Notes: generated by a model not told the origin, from the sequence alone. A DNA stretch of 64,000 nt from Streptococcus sanguinis (GCF_900635155.1 NZ_LR134002.1:124001-188000), one strand, 5' to 3'. Counted from the first letter of the stretch, positions 35,576 through 44,880 are shown. Numbers and translations: made by a program.

Positions 35576-35602
35576 TTGCATTTAAGGAAATTATGGTATA
35601 AT
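35576..35602 (+). promoter_or_regulatory. nusG promoter
   Basis: TTGCAT, 15-base spacer, extended -10 TGGTATAAT; transcript start near 35609. Confidence 0.7.
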
Positions 35603-35620
35603 AGGGCTAGAAAGAAGCAG

Positions 35621-35640
35621 AAGCCCACAGGCTTTTTTAT
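35621..35640 (+). terminator. terminator-like hairpin in nusG leader
   Basis: AAGCC-caca-GGCTT followed by TTTTAT, about 12 bases after the predicted transcript start and 19 bases before the nusG ATG. Possible autoregulatory pause or attenuation site. Confidence 0.45.
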
Positions 35641-35658
35641 TTAGGAAAGGATGAACTC

Positions 35659-36195
35659 ATGGACAGTTTTGACAAAGGCTGGTTTGTACTGCAGACCTAC
35701 TCAGGCTATGAAAACAAGGTAAAAGAAAATCTTTTGCAGCGCGCTCAGACTTATAACATGCTGGAAAATATCTTGCGCGTGGAAATCCCTACTCAGACCG
35801 TGCAAGTAGAGAAAAATGGCAAGACCAAGGAAATCGAAGAAAATCGCTTCCCTGGTTATGTCTTGGTAGAAATGGTAATGACAGATGAAGCCTGGTTTGT
35901 CGTTCGGAACACTCCGAATGTAACAGGATTTGTTGGTTCACACGGAAACCGCTCTAAACCAACGCCACTCTTGGAAGAAGAGATTCGTAACATTCTCATC
36001 TCCATGGGTCAAACAGTGCAGGAATTTGACTTGGATGTCAAGGTTGGGGATACCGTTCGTATCATTGATGGTGCCTTTACTGACTATACAGGTAAGATTA
36101 CGGAAATTGATAATAACAAGGTCAAGATGATTATTTCCATGTTTGGCAATGACACCGTGGCCGAAGTTAATCTCAGCCAAATTGCAGAGCTTTAA
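35659..36195 (+). CDS. nusG: Transcription elongation/antitermination factor NusG
   Basis: NusG of 178 residues: NGN domain (GWFVLQTYSGYENKVKENLL, ENRFPGYVLVEM, VRNTPNVTGFVG) and C-terminal KOW domain (VKVGDTVRIIDGAFTDYTGKITEID). It travels with RNA polymerase and affects pausing and Rho/ribosome coupling. Ribosome site AGGAAAGGA. Confidence 0.96.
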   Translation: MDSFDKGWFVLQTYSGYENKVKENLLQRAQTYNMLENILRVEIPTQTVQVEKNGKTKEIEENRFPGYVLVEMVMTDEAWFVVRNTPNVTGFVGSHGNRSKPTPLLEEEIRNILISMGQTVQEFDLDVKVGDTVRIIDGAFTDYTGKITEIDNNKVKMIISMFGNDTVAEVNLSQIAEL

Positions 36196-36225
36196 TCGAC
36201 GAAGTTATTATCCTCGTCAAAAATA

Positions 36226-36256
36226 AAATCCAAGACTGAAAAGATCTTGGATTTTT
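36226..36256. terminator. bidirectional terminator
   Basis: AAATCCAAGA (36226-36235) pairs with TCTTGGATTT (36244-36253), with A and T runs on both sides. It separates nusG from the convergent lipoprotein gene. Confidence 0.88.
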
Positions 36257-36280
36257 ATGTTTTTGGAACGGAGTGTGAAA

Positions 36281-37045
36281 TTACTTATGCTTAATGACAG
36301 AGTCAATAATGTCTTTGGTTTGTTTCATTTGATAGGTAGACATTACTCCAACGATTTGATTGTTCTGAGTAGAGAAACTAAACTGTTCGTCATTAGAATT
36401 TTTATAGACAAAGGTTGTATCGCGTTCTGAACGCATAATCATTTCCGGACGACCAAGCTTGTCGAAAGCTGTCTTGGGAGTGTCGGATGTGGTGATGCTA
36501 GAGTAACTGCTTTTAGCCGGCTGAGCGTCTTTTAGGCTAAAACTCAAATTCGTCAGGACATTATTGGTAAAGTAGCACATAATGTCTCCGTTGTCTGTGT
36601 GCCAGATGTTAACAGAGTTGCCAGGGTCATTCTCATCTGTGCTGTAGGTAGGTTGTCCTAGAGCGGCTGTTACCTCATCGTAAGACGTTTTAGGTTTGTC
36701 ACCATTGATATCCTCTCCGTTTACCTGAATGACAAAGCCAGTGGAAATATGGAAATTTCTTATTTTCTCTAATTCAGGAATAGAAGCTGCATCTGGTATG
36801 TATTGTAGTGCAGAAGCATCATCTGGATCAAAGGTAGCACGTTTCTGAAATACCTCATCACTACTTTCATAGGTGCTAGAGCTACTGCTAGATGATTTGC
36901 TGGATGTTTCCTTAGAGGATGAACTTTTCGAAGCTTTGAGGGAGCTAGGTGTCTTTTTTCTTTGCTGCGTCTGCTTGGCAGGCATGCAGGCTGAGAGAGC
37001 TAGCAGAGAGAGAAGGCTGAGGGCATAGAAGCTGACTTTTTTCAT
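36281..37045 (-). CDS. lipoprotein with two SmpA/BLIP-like repeats
   Basis: Predicted lipoprotein of about 254 residues: signal peptide with lipobox LSAC (Cys near residue 20), a Ser/Lys-rich linker of about 45 residues, then two similar segments, TSYDEVTAALGQPTYS...IWHTDNGDIMCYFTNNVLTNLSF and PKTAFDKLGRPEMIMR...TFVYKNSNDEQFSFS. The helix-GxP-strand pattern resembles SmpA/OmlA and BLIP folds. An in-frame TTG at 37051 is better spaced from AAGGA, but ATG 37045 gives the standard MKK signal. Promoter TGATATAAT on this strand at 37093-37101. Confidence 0.78.
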   Translation of the reverse strand: MKKVSFYALSLLSLLALSACMPAKQTQQRKKTPSSLKASKSSSSKETSSKSSSSSSSTYESSDEVFQKRATFDPDDASALQYIPDAASIPELEKIRNFHISTGFVIQVNGEDINGDKPKTSYDEVTAALGQPTYSTDENDPGNSVNIWHTDNGDIMCYFTNNVLTNLSFSLKDAQPAKSSYSSITTSDTPKTAFDKLGRPEMIMRSERDTTFVYKNSNDEQFSFSTQNNQIVGVMSTYQMKQTKDIIDSVIKHK

Positions 37046-37092
37046 AATCAATCTTTTTTCCTTTCGCTGATGATGAATGATATTTTTATAAT

Positions 37093-37101
37093 ATTATATC
37101 A
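37093..37101 (-). promoter_or_regulatory. extended -10 of lipoprotein gene
   Basis: TGATATAAT read on the minus strand, about 48 bases before the start codon. Confidence 0.6.
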
Positions 37102-37130
37102 GCAAAATTTGCTAGAAACAATAGGAAATG

Positions 37131-37156
37131 AAATAAAAAAGCCCTTTGGTGGGCTT
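37131..37156 (-). terminator. tRNA-Cys terminator
   Basis: Read on the minus strand: AAGCCC-accaaa-GGGC followed by TTTTTTATTT. Confidence 0.85.
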
Positions 37157-37174
37157 CTAGAAATATAGTTTTGA

Positions 37175-37245
37175 AGGCGGTAGACGGATTTGAACCGACG
37201 ATCAAGCTTTTGCAGAGCCGTGCCTTACCACTTGGCTATACCGCC
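37175..37245 (-). tRNA. tRNA-Cys (GCA anticodon)
   Basis: A 71-base cloverleaf on the minus strand. Acceptor stem GGCGGTA/TACCGCC, D-arm with GGT, anticodon loop CTGCAAA with GCA, T-loop TTCAAAT, and discriminator U, the identity base for Cys. CCA is not encoded. The anticodon stem has one mismatched outer pair and the T stem one. Confidence 0.95.
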
Positions 37246-37257
37246 GCAACTCTTATT

Positions 37258-37286
37258 ATTCTATCGTAAATACTTGCTTTCGTCAA
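37258..37286 (-). promoter_or_regulatory. tRNA-Cys promoter
   Basis: On the minus strand TTGACG, 17-base spacer, TAGAAT, ending 12 bases before the tRNA. Confidence 0.8.
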
Positions 37287-37403
37287 GAGTCTTTCAAAGT
37301 CAAATCAGAAAATGTTAGACGCTGCCATTCTGAACGCTTCAGGAACAAATGTTCAGCTGAGAAGTAGAATTCGTACTTAGTGGCAGAAAATCTGGCAAAC
37401 ACC

Positions 37404-37432
37404 TTGTCAAAGAGCTGCGCTTTTGTTATAAT
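37404..37432 (+). promoter_or_regulatory. rpsB-tsf promoter
   Basis: TTGTCA, 17-base spacer, TATAAT; transcript start near 37439, giving a leader of over 110 bases. Confidence 0.88.
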
Positions 37433-37463
37433 AGAGGGTGCCGTGTAAATGGCAAAATACTCA

Positions 37464-37521
37464 TTTTAGATGAATTGTGGGACTGTTGCCCTCGGGTGGT
37501 CTTGCGAGCTGAAATCTAAAA
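37464..37521 (+). promoter_or_regulatory. structured rpsB leader, candidate S2 autoregulatory element
   Basis: An 8-bp stem TTTTAGAT (37464-37471) with ATCTAAAA (37514-37521) closes a 42-base G-rich domain with internal pairing (CCC-tc-GGG, GAC/GTC). It ends shortly before the ribosome site of rpsB. Ribosomal protein autoregulation is inference from position. Confidence 0.5.
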
Positions 37522-37551
37522 GAGGAAAAAAACAAAAAGGAGAATTTACTC

Positions 37552-38334
37552 ATGGCAGTAATTTCAATGAAACAACTTCTTGAGGCTGGTGTTCACTTTG
37601 GTCACCAAACTCGTCGCTGGAACCCTAAGATGGCTAAGTACATCTTCACTGAGCGTAATGGCATCCACGTAATCGACTTGCAGCAAACTGTAAAATATGC
37701 TGACCAAGCTTACGATTTTATGCGTGATGCTGCTGCTAACGATGCAGTTATCCTCTTCGTTGGTACTAAGAAGCAAGCTGCTGACGCTGTCAAAGAAGAA
37801 GCAGAACGTTCAGGTCAATACTTCATCAACCACCGTTGGTTGGGTGGAACTCTTACAAACTGGTCTACTATCCAAAAACGTGTAGCTCGTTTGAAAGAAA
37901 TCAAACGTATGGAAGAAGACGGAACTTTCGAAGTTCTTCCTAAGAAAGAAGTCGCTCTTCTCAACAAACAACGTGCTCGTCTTGAAAAATTCTTGGGCGG
38001 TATCGAAGATATGCCACGTATCCCAGATGTGATGTACGTAGTTGACCCTCATAAAGAGCAAATCGCTGTTAAGGAAGCTAAGAAATTAGGTATCCCAGTG
38101 GTTGCTATGGTTGATACTAACACTGATCCTGATGATATCGATGTGATCATCCCAGCTAACGACGATGCAATCCGTGCGGTTAAATTGATCACTGCGAAAA
38201 TGGCTGATGCTGTTATCGAAGGCCGTCAAGGTGAAGATAGCGTTGAATCAGTAGAAGCAGAATTGGCTGCAACTGAAACTCAATCAGATTCTATCGAAGA
38301 AATCGTTGAAGTTGTTGAAGGTTCAAACGAATAA
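37552..38334 (+). CDS. rpsB: 30S ribosomal protein S2
   Basis: S2 of 260 residues: [22 protein letters not shown] start, [23 protein letters not shown] and [21 protein letters not shown] signatures. The extended acidic tail (about residues 228-260) is common in streptococci. Codon use is strongly biased, as for a highly expressed gene. Ribosome site AAGGAG. Operon with tsf. Confidence 0.98.
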   Translation: MAVISMKQLLEAGVHFGHQTRRWNPKMAKYIFTERNGIHVIDLQQTVKYADQAYDFMRDAAANDAVILFVGTKKQAADAVKEEAERSGQYFINHRWLGGTLTNWSTIQKRVARLKEIKRMEEDGTFEVLPKKEVALLNKQRARLEKFLGGIEDMPRIPDVMYVVDPHKEQIAVKEAKKLGIPVVAMVDTNTDPDDIDVIIPANDDAIRAVKLITAKMADAVIEGRQGEDSVESVEAELAATETQSDSIEEIVEVVEGSNE

Positions 38335-38349
38335 TCAGTAAACTAACCT

Positions 38350-38380
38350 AAAGGGGCGGGGCTCAGCCCAGCTCCTTTAT
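38350..38380 (+). other. intercistronic hairpin rpsB-tsf
   Basis: AAAGG-GGC-GGGGCT with AGCCC-AGCTCCTTT forms an imperfect GC-rich stem followed by TATTT. It may partly terminate or stabilise rpsB mRNA ahead of tsf. Confidence 0.5.
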
Positions 38381-38405
38381 TTAAATAAAAAATAGGAGAA
38401 GAAAA

Positions 38406-39449
38406 ATGGCAGAAATTACAGCTAAGCTTGTCAAAGAATTGCGTGAAAAATCTGGTGCTGGTGTCATGGACGCTAAGAAAGCACTTGTTGAAACTGATGG
38501 TGACATCGAAAAAGCGATTGAATTGCTTCGCGAAAAAGGTATGGCAAAAGCAGCTAAGAAAGCTGATCGTGTTGCCGCTGAAGGTCTGACAGGTGTTTAC
38601 GTAAACGGTAATGTTGCCGCTGTTGTTGAAGTAAATGCTGAAACTGACTTCGTTGCGAAAAATGCTCAATTTGTTGACTTGGTAAATGCTACTGCGAAAG
38701 TAATCGCTGAAGGCAAACCAGCTAACAACGAAGAAGCACTTGCTTTGACAATGCCTTCAGGTGAAACTCTTGAAGCTGCATACGTATCTGCAACTGCAAC
38801 TATCGGAGAAAAAATCTCTTTCCGTCGCTTTGCTTTGATTGAAAAGACAGATGCTCAACACTTTGGTGCATACCAACACAACGGTGGCCGTATCGGAGTT
38901 ATCTCAGTTATTGACGGTGGAGACGATGCTCTTGCTAAGCAAATCTCTATGCACATCGCTGCGATGAAACCAACTGTTCTTTCATACAAAGAATTGGATG
39001 AGCAATTTGTCAAAGATGAATTGGCCCAATTGAACCACGTCATCGATCAAGACAACGAAAGCCGTGCAATGGTTGGTAAGCCAGCCCTTCCACACTTGAA
39101 ATACGGTTCTAAAGCTCAATTGACTGATGCAGTTGTTGCACAAGCTGAAGAAGACATCAAGGCTGAGTTGGCTGCTGAAGGCAAACCAGAAAAGATCTGG
39201 GACAAGATCATCCCAGGTAAAATGGATCGCTTCATGCTTGACAACACTAAAGTTGACCAAGCATACACACTTCTTGCACAAGTGTACATCATGGATGATA
39301 GCAAGACAGTTGAAGCTTACCTTGAATCAGTAAATGCTTCAGTAGTTGAGTTCGCTCGCTTTGAAGTTGGTGAAGGTATTGAGAAAGCTGCTAACGACTT
39401 TGAAAACGAAGTAGCTGCAACAATGGCTGCTGCTCTTGGTCAAAACTAA
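38406..39449 (+). CDS. tsf: Elongation factor Ts
   Basis: Nucleotide exchange factor for EF-Tu, 347 residues. N-terminal UBA-like [22 protein letters not shown], core [10 protein letters not shown], and a coiled-coil region. Follows rpsB in the usual order with ribosome site AGGAGA. Highly expressed codon bias. Confidence 0.98.
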   Translation: MAEITAKLVKELREKSGAGVMDAKKALVETDGDIEKAIELLREKGMAKAAKKADRVAAEGLTGVYVNGNVAAVVEVNAETDFVAKNAQFVDLVNATAKVIAEGKPANNEEALALTMPSGETLEAAYVSATATIGEKISFRRFALIEKTDAQHFGAYQHNGGRIGVISVIDGGDDALAKQISMHIAAMKPTVLSYKELDEQFVKDELAQLNHVIDQDNESRAMVGKPALPHLKYGSKAQLTDAVVAQAEEDIKAELAAEGKPEKIWDKIIPGKMDRFMLDNTKVDQAYTLLAQVYIMDDSKTVEAYLESVNASVVEFARFEVGEGIEKAANDFENEVAATMAAALGQN

Positions 39450-39477
39450 TCGTTTTTAGCTTAGAAATAGAATGATA

Positions 39478-39510
39478 AAAAGGTCTGAGAATTTGCCTCA
39501 GGCCTTTTCA
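39478..39510 (+). terminator. tsf terminator
   Basis: AAAAGGTCTGAG with CTCAGGCCTTTT (one G-T pair), loop aatttgc, T-rich tail. Confidence 0.88.
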
Positions 39511-39553
39511 TTTGTAGCATTTTGAAACATCAAGTTTAGAATGCTAAGCAGCA

Positions 39554-39904
39554 TCACTTAGCTGCTTTTTCTCTTTCTTCCTTATGAGCAATCAAGCCGT
39601 TGGTAAAAATCAACACTGCTAAGAGGAAGAGAAGCATTGTCGTTTGGGGGTAAGTCAAGCTAAACTGGTAGACTTTGGTAATAAATAAAAGGGGCAGAGT
39701 AACCACCATCATAATCAGAAAGCTATACCATTTGACTCGGTTGCTGACCAGCTCCTGTTCGAAGAGCAAGGGAGCATAAAGACAGGCGATGAGAACTCCG
39801 ATAGGAATATCAACGTAATCAGCAGAAAAGATGGTAAAAATACTCAGAGCTACAAAGAGCCATTTGAGCACATGACGAGAATAGTTGAGCCAATCCATTT
39901 TCAT
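39554..39904 (-). CDS. small membrane protein, four helices
   Basis: Hydrophobic protein of 116 residues with four predicted transmembrane segments (about 12-30, 34-52, 59-78, 85-105) and a charged C-terminus (AHKEEREKAAK). Strong ribosome site AAGGAGG seven bases before ATG. No family recognised. Promoter TTGCTT, 16 bases, TATAAT on the minus strand at 39983-40010. Confidence 0.8.
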   Translation of the reverse strand: MKMDWLNYSRHVLKWLFVALSIFTIFSADYVDIPIGVLIACLYAPLLFEQELVSNRVKWYSFLIMMVVTLPLLFITKVYQFSLTYPQTTMLLFLLAVLIFTNGLIAHKEEREKAAK

Positions 39905-39982
39905 TGGATTATCCTCCTTGTTTAGATGATAGTTGGCAGGCAGGAGTTTCTGCTTGTCTTTTCCTTGTGGATTTTCACCTAT

Positions 39983-40010
39983 ATTATAACGCTTTAAAAG
40001 AAAAAAGCAA
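39983..40010 (-). promoter_or_regulatory. promoter of small membrane protein
   Basis: TTGCTT, 16-base spacer, TATAAT on the minus strand. Confidence 0.65.
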
Positions 40011-40103
40011 GCGGTTACACAAGTCTAGCAAAGCTTTTTCACTAGTTTGAATTGTCAGACCTTTCAGTCACCCCTTTTTCTTTTAAAATAGAGACTTTTC
40101 CGG

Positions 40104-40129
40104 TATAATATTAGTCAAAGATAGTCAAT
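40104..40129 (+). promoter_or_regulatory. ctsR-clpC -10 and CtsR operator
   Basis: TATAAT at 40104-40109 is followed by the CtsR direct repeat AGTCAAA-gat-AGTCAAT at 40113-40129 (consensus GGTCAAAnAnGGTCAAA). The operator covers the transcript start, as expected for autorepression. Confidence 0.85.
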
Positions 40130-40188
40130 GTTAGAGAAGCAAGGAAAGAAGAGATTTATTCTGAAATTCTCAACTGGAAAGGGAAGTC

Positions 40189-40653
40189 ATGGGTGCAAAA
40201 AACACATCGGACAGTATTGAAGCATATATCAAGTCTATTCTGGCTCAGGCTGGGATGGTTGAACTGAAACGCAGTGAACTGGCTGATGTTTTTCAGGTGG
40301 TTCCCAGTCAGATTAACTATGTGATTAAGACGCGTTTTACGGAAAGTCGGGGCTATATCGTCGAGAGTAAGCGTGGTGGCGGCGGCTATATTCGGATTGG
40401 AAAGATTGAATTTTCCGACCAGCATCAGATGCTTTGCGGCCTGTACGACAGTGTGGGAGAGCGTGTCAGCCAGCAGGTTTTTACAGATGTTATTCAGCTT
40501 CTTTTTGATGAAAAGATTATGACTGAACGTGAGGGCAATCTAATCTTGTCAACAGCTTCTGACTCGATTTTGGGTGATGGAGCTGCGGTTATTCGTGCCC
40601 GGATATTAAAAAGGATTTTGCAACAACTAGACAGAAAAGGAATGGAATCATAA
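40189..40653 (+). CDS. ctsR: CtsR heat-shock repressor
   Basis: Repressor of class III heat-shock genes, 154 residues. N-terminal winged helix with SDSIEAYIKSIL, LADVFQVVPSQINYVIKTRF and the DNA-contacting glycine-rich wing SKRGGGGYIRI (Arg62-type residue). Its operator lies upstream. It is followed directly by clpC (TAA then ATG). Confidence 0.95.
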   Translation: MGAKNTSDSIEAYIKSILAQAGMVELKRSELADVFQVVPSQINYVIKTRFTESRGYIVESKRGGGGYIRIGKIEFSDQHQMLCGLYDSVGERVSQQVFTDVIQLLFDEKIMTEREGNLILSTASDSILGDGAAVIRARILKRILQQLDRKGMES

Positions 40654-43083
40654 ATGAAATACTCAAAAGCCTTAATAGAAAGCTTGGAAGCAGCCCAGCT
40701 CTTGGCCGGCCATTTTACGACAGATTATCTGGAATCATGGCATCTGTTGATTGCTCTGGCTAATAATCCCTACAGCGTTGCTGGCTCAGTCCTCAATGAG
40801 TTTCCTGTGGAAGTTGATGGATTTGAAGAAGCAGCTTTTCAGATTACTGGTCAGGCTTATCAGAAAGACGGTCACTTCGAGCTGCTGCCTTTTTCTTATC
40901 GCTTAGAGGAGCTGTTTGAGGAAGCGGGCCAAATTGCAGAAGCTGTTCGCGCTAAGCATGTAGGTACTGAACATGTGCTGCTGGCCATGCTATTTGACCG
41001 GGGGACCTTGGCTTCTCGTATCCTGGAATTTACCGGCTTTAACTACGAGGACAAGGAGCAGGGGCCGAAAATCAGTGATTTGCGTAAGGTCTTGGAGCAG
41101 CGAGCTGGCTGGGGCAAGGAAGATATCAAGGCTATCCGCAGTCTGAATAAGGGAGTAATGGCTGCTAAGCAGACCATGGCTAATATGATGGGAATGCCGG
41201 CTTCTACCAGCGGGGGGCTGGAAGATTACACTCGTGATCTGACGGAGCTGGCTAGAGATGGCCGATTGGAACCCGTCATTGGCCGTGATCAGGAAATTTC
41301 ACGGATAGTTCAGATTCTCAGTCGCAAGACCAAAAATAATCCAGTGCTGGTTGGAGATGCTGGGGTTGGTAAGACAGCTCTGGCTTTAGGTCTGGCCCAG
41401 CGTGTGGCAGCTGGTCAGGTTCCAGCTGAACTGGCCAAGATGCGGGTCTTGGAGCTGGACTTGATGAATGTAGTCGCTGGCACTCGCTTTCGCGGAGATT
41501 TCGAGGAGCGGATGAACAACATCATCAATGACATTGAAGAAGATGGTCATGTCATTCTCTTCATCGATGAGCTGCATACTATCATGGGCTCTGGCAGCGG
41601 TATTGACTCGACCTTGGATGCGGCCAATATCCTGAAACCGGCTCTGGCTCGCGGAACATTGCGGACAGTTGGTGCTACGACCCAGGAAGAGTACCAGAAA
41701 CATATTGAAAAAGATGCTGCTCTCTCTCGGCGTTTTGCCAAGGTCAGCATAGAAGAGCCGAATGTGGCTGACAGCATTGCTATTTTACAAGGTTTGAGAA
41801 AGAGTTATGAGGACCATCACAAGGTGCAGATCAGTGATCAGGCTATCGAGACAGCGGTCAAATATGCCCATCGCTATCTGACCAGTAAGCACCTGCCAGA
41901 CTCTGCCATTGATCTTTTGGATGAGGCCAGTGCGACAGTACAGAATAGAGGACCGCAGAATTACGAGCAGTCGGATTTGACGCCAGTTGATCAGGCCTTG
42001 ATGGTAGCGGATTTCAAAAAAGTCTCGAAGTTGCTTAAGCAAGAGCAGCAACCCAAGCTTTATAAGCTGAAAGTGGAAGAAGGCGATGTCTTGGCTACTC
42101 TTAGTGCTTTATCTGGTATTCCAGTGCAGAAGCTGACTCAGACAGATGCCAAGAAATACCTCAATTTGGAAACAGAACTGCATAAACGTGTTATTGGGCA
42201 GGACGAGGCGATTTCAGCTATCAGCCGAGCTATCCGACGAAACCAGTCTGGTATCCGCAGCAGTAAGCGGCCGATTGGCTCCTTTATGTTCCTAGGTCCG
42301 ACAGGGGTCGGGAAGACAGAGCTAGCCAAGGCCTTGGCCGAAAGTCTCTTTGATGATGAGTCTGCACTCATCCGCTTTGATATGAGTGAGTACATGGAGA
42401 AATTCGCGGCTAGCCGCCTCAACGGAGCGCCTCCAGGCTATGTAGGCTATGAAGAGGGAGGGGAGCTGACGGAGAAGGTGCGCAACAGACCTTATTCTGT
42501 CCTGCTCTTTGACGAGGTAGAAAAGGCGCATCCAGATATTTTCAATGTTCTCCTGCAGGTCTTGGATGATGGTCAGCTGACTGACAGCAAGGGCCGCAAG
42601 GTGGACTTCTCCAACACGATTATTATCATGACCAGCAATCTGGGGGCAACCAGTTTGCGGGATGATAAGACGGTGGGCTTTGGGGCGCGTGACATTCGCT
42701 TGGACCATGCCAATATGGAAAAACGGATGCTGGAAGAACTCAAGAAAGCATATAGACCAGAGTTTATCAACCGTATTGACGAGAAGGTAGTCTTCCACAG
42801 CTTATCTGCAGAAGATATGCAGGAAGTGGTCAAGGTTATGGTCAAACCGCTCATTGCCAGTCTTGCTGAGAAGGGAATTGAGCTGAAGTTTCAGTCTAGT
42901 GCACTTAAGCTGCTGGCTCAGGAAGGATACGATGTGGAAATGGGAGCACGGCCATTGCGCCGAACTCTGCAGACGCAGGTGGAGGACAAGCTGTCAGAGC
43001 TGCTCCTGACAGGAGATTTGGCTGCTGGCCAAACACTTAAGGTTGGTGTCAAGGCTGGCCAGCTCAAGTTCGAAGTGGCTTAG
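40654..43083 (+). CDS. clpC: Clp protease ATPase subunit ClpC
   Basis: Hsp100 AAA+ unfoldase of 809 residues partnering ClpP. Clp-N repeats in the first 145 residues, AAA-1 with GDAGVGKTA and the Walker [10 protein letters not shown], a short middle domain, AAA-2 with [22 protein letters not shown], and a C-terminal D2 domain. The [15 protein letters not shown] sensor is present. Regulated by CtsR through the shared promoter. Confidence 0.95.
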   Translation: MKYSKALIESLEAAQLLAGHFTTDYLESWHLLIALANNPYSVAGSVLNEFPVEVDGFEEAAFQITGQAYQKDGHFELLPFSYRLEELFEEAGQIAEAVRAKHVGTEHVLLAMLFDRGTLASRILEFTGFNYEDKEQGPKISDLRKVLEQRAGWGKEDIKAIRSLNKGVMAAKQTMANMMGMPASTSGGLEDYTRDLTELARDGRLEPVIGRDQEISRIVQILSRKTKNNPVLVGDAGVGKTALALGLAQRVAAGQVPAELAKMRVLELDLMNVVAGTRFRGDFEERMNNIINDIEEDGHVILFIDELHTIMGSGSGIDSTLDAANILKPALARGTLRTVGATTQEEYQKHIEKDAALSRRFAKVSIEEPNVADSIAILQGLRKSYEDHHKVQISDQAIETAVKYAHRYLTSKHLPDSAIDLLDEASATVQNRGPQNYEQSDLTPVDQALMVADFKKVSKLLKQEQQPKLYKLKVEEGDVLATLSALSGIPVQKLTQTDAKKYLNLETELHKRVIGQDEAISAISRAIRRNQSGIRSSKRPIGSFMFLGPTGVGKTELAKALAESLFDDESALIRFDMSEYMEKFAASRLNGAPPGYVGYEEGGELTEKVRNRPYSVLLFDEVEKAHPDIFNVLLQVLDDGQLTDSKGRKVDFSNTIIIMTSNLGATSLRDDKTVGFGARDIRLDHANMEKRMLEELKKAYRPEFINRIDEKVVFHSLSAEDMQEVVKVMVKPLIASLAEKGIELKFQSSALKLLAQEGYDVEMGARPLRRTLQTQVEDKLSELLLTGDLAAGQTLKVGVKAGQLKFEVA

Positions 43084-43210
43084 AAAGCGCAGTTTTTCAA
43101 TGGAAAGTTGTGTGTTCGCGGTTAATCCCTGATAGCAATCATACCTATAGATACCGAACAGTTATTTCATCATTCAATGAAACTGGAAAATTGAAGGATT
43201 GGAGACTGAT

Positions 43211-43921
43211 ATGTCGTTTTTTAAAGATTTGTTTGCTGGCAAGAAAGCCAGAGTGAAAACACCAGAAGAGCGCAAGGCGGCTAGTATCCAGCGCTTGAAA
43301 AAGGAGGGAATTCCTTACCTTGAGCACTTGCCGGTTATCGAAAGTGCTGAGCAGGTACGGCCGCGCTCGCTAGAAGAAATTGCGCGTCGGGCTATTACCA
43401 GCCTCTTGATTATTCAGGCGGCCTTGGATATCGAAAATAATAATTATAATGAGGAGAGCCGCCAGTGGCTGCAGGATAAACTGCAGCAATACGGGGTGCA
43501 GGAAGAGCTGACGCCCAAAGAAAGGGCGGTCTTGGAAGATCGTGCCGACCCGGCAGCTATCGTCAATATGGTCTGGAAATACGAGGCCTATTGGTCCTTG
43601 ATTTGGTCCTTGGGTCTAGTAGATACTTTACCTTTTCCAGATAAGATTTGTGATTGTGATGCTGCCATTGACGCAGTCGCTAGTGCAGTTGACTTTCAGG
43701 AATTTCTAGGTAAATGCCAACCGCGCAGCTTAGAAGAGTTACTGGATGAAGATGATTTGATTTATCGTTATCACTGGGCCTGTGTTGATGCTCGGATTCA
43801 TGACCAGCCAGCACCGGCAGGCCTTGATGAAAGTGTTGTTCTGGAGAGGCGGTCTGGCCTTGACTGGCTGTTGGGGCTGAATACGGCCCAAGACTGGGAT
43901 GCTGTTGAACTGCATACCTAG
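43211..43921 (+). CDS. DUF4272 domain protein
   Basis: Cytosolic protein of 236 residues. The pattern RKAASIQRLKKEGIPYLEHLPVIES, SLEEIARRAITSLLII, VNMVWKYEAYWSLIWSLGLVDTLPFPD and RYHWACVDARI is the DUF4272 family, of unknown function and often found near secretion or immunity loci, though not here. Start ATG 43211 with GGAG six bases upstream; an earlier TTG is less likely. No clear promoter; it may be read from clpC. Confidence 0.85.
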   Translation: MSFFKDLFAGKKARVKTPEERKAASIQRLKKEGIPYLEHLPVIESAEQVRPRSLEEIARRAITSLLIIQAALDIENNNYNEESRQWLQDKLQQYGVQEELTPKERAVLEDRADPAAIVNMVWKYEAYWSLIWSLGLVDTLPFPDKICDCDAAIDAVASAVDFQEFLGKCQPRSLEELLDEDDLIYRYHWACVDARIHDQPAPAGLDESVVLERRSGLDWLLGLNTAQDWDAVELHT

Positions 43922-43962
43922 TCCAACTTCTCTTGATTCACTCAATTAGAAAGGAGGTACCT

Positions 43963-44448
43963 TTGTCCGCTCGTAAAATGGCTAAAATTGCCATCCTATC
44001 GGCTCTATGTGTGGCCTTTCGCTATGCATTTTCCTTTTTGCCCAATGTGCAGCCTATCTCAGCTATCTTTTTCCTGATAGTTATCTTTGAGGATTTGCAG
44101 ACTTCACTCCTAGTGATGGCTGTGACGATGTTTACGTCAGCCTTTCTTTTGGGAATGAGTCCGATCGTCCTCTTTCAGTTGCTGTCCTTTGGACTGATTC
44201 TTTGCCTTTGGCGGCTGCTCTATCCTCGGTTAAATCTAGTGGGACAGGGAATAGCAGCAGCTCTCCTATCCTTTGGCTATGGCATTGCCATCGATACACT
44301 GACAGCCTTGCTGTACAACTATCACTGGTGGTCTTATGCGATTATCAACGCTTTGACTTTCAATATAGCGCACGGACTGTCAACCTTGTTTTTTTACCCA
44401 CTCTTGTACCCTATTTTAAGGAGGCTCTATAATGAAAAAAATCTTTAG
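43963..44448 (+). CDS. ECF transporter substrate-binding (S) component
   Basis: Membrane protein of about 161 residues with five to six helices: AKIAILSALCVAFRYAFSFLPNVQPISAIFFL is typical of ECF S-components, with the N-terminal helix that contacts EcfT. Partner energising genes (ecfA1A2T) are not in the window, so it would use the shared module. Start is probably TTG 43963, five bases after GGAGG. The overlapping DUF4430 lipoprotein suggests a cobalamin-like substrate. Confidence 0.85.
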   Translation: MSARKMAKIAILSALCVAFRYAFSFLPNVQPISAIFFLIVIFEDLQTSLLVMAVTMFTSAFLLGMSPIVLFQLLSFGLILCLWRLLYPRLNLVGQGIAAALLSFGYGIAIDTLTALLYNYHWWSYAIINALTFNIAHGLSTLFFYPLLYPILRRLYNEKNL

Positions 44449-44833
44449 TTTGCTCACACTTGCTTTGGCCCTTCTCCTTGTTGGTTGCGGCAGCAGCCAG
44501 ACAAATACTGACAAGAGCTCTAGCTCAGCTGATTCTTCTGTCAAAAAGGAACTGAAAATCAGCATCAGTATTGCACCAGAAGGTCAGGAGAAGAGCGAGA
44601 AAACGGTGACTGTTGAAGAAGGAAAGACAGCGATGGATGCTTTGAAGAAGGCCTATAAGGTCGAAGAAAAAGATGGTTTTATCACTTCTATTGACGGTCA
44701 TGCTCAGGATGAAGCAAAGGGCCTCTACTGGATGTTTAAGGTCAATGGAGAAATGGCTCCTAAGGCAGCCAATCAAATCACTGTCAAGGATGGAGACAAG
44801 CTGGAATTCTACCAAGAAGTCTATCAGCAATAA
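44432..44833 (+). CDS. DUF4430 lipoprotein
   Basis: Lipoprotein of 133 residues. Lipobox LLVGC (Cys near residue 19), Ser-rich linker, and a DUF4430 domain (VTVEEGKTAMDALKKAY, GLYWMFKVNGEMAPKAANQITVKDGDKLEFYQE), which is related to the C-terminal domain of transcobalamin/intrinsic factor. It overlaps the ECF S-component by 17 bases. Role as an extracytoplasmic ligand-binding helper of the transporter is inference. Confidence 0.85.
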   Translation: MKKIFSLLTLALALLLVGCGSSQTNTDKSSSSADSSVKKELKISISIAPEGQEKSEKTVTVEEGKTAMDALKKAYKVEEKDGFITSIDGHAQDEAKGLYWMFKVNGEMAPKAANQITVKDGDKLEFYQEVYQQ

Positions 44834-44842
44834 ATCTTTTAT

Positions 44843-44880
44843 AAAAAGAATCTGATGCTTAAGGCATTAGGTTCTTTTTT
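44843..44880 (+). terminator. terminator after DUF4430 gene
   Basis: A stem of about 16 bp (AAAAAGAATCTGATGC with GCATTAGGTTCTTTTT, two G-T pairs), loop ttaag, T run. Confidence 0.9.

Larger units (their letters stand above)
35324..35658 (+). other. secE-nusG intergenic region
   Basis: About 335 bases holding the secE terminator (35375-35404), an AT-rich stretch without an ORF, the nusG promoter (35576-35602) and a terminator-like hairpin in the nusG leader (35621-35640). Confidence 0.6.

Noticed and set aside
35604..35626. Antiterminator GGGCT/AGCCC in front of the nusG leader hairpin
   Set aside because: The GGGCT arm lies upstream of the predicted transcript start, so it would not be in the RNA.
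37369..37378. Minus-strand TACGAATT near the tRNA-Cys gene
   Set aside because: Only 7 of 8 matches and no T tract or coding target; the tRNA has its own promoter.
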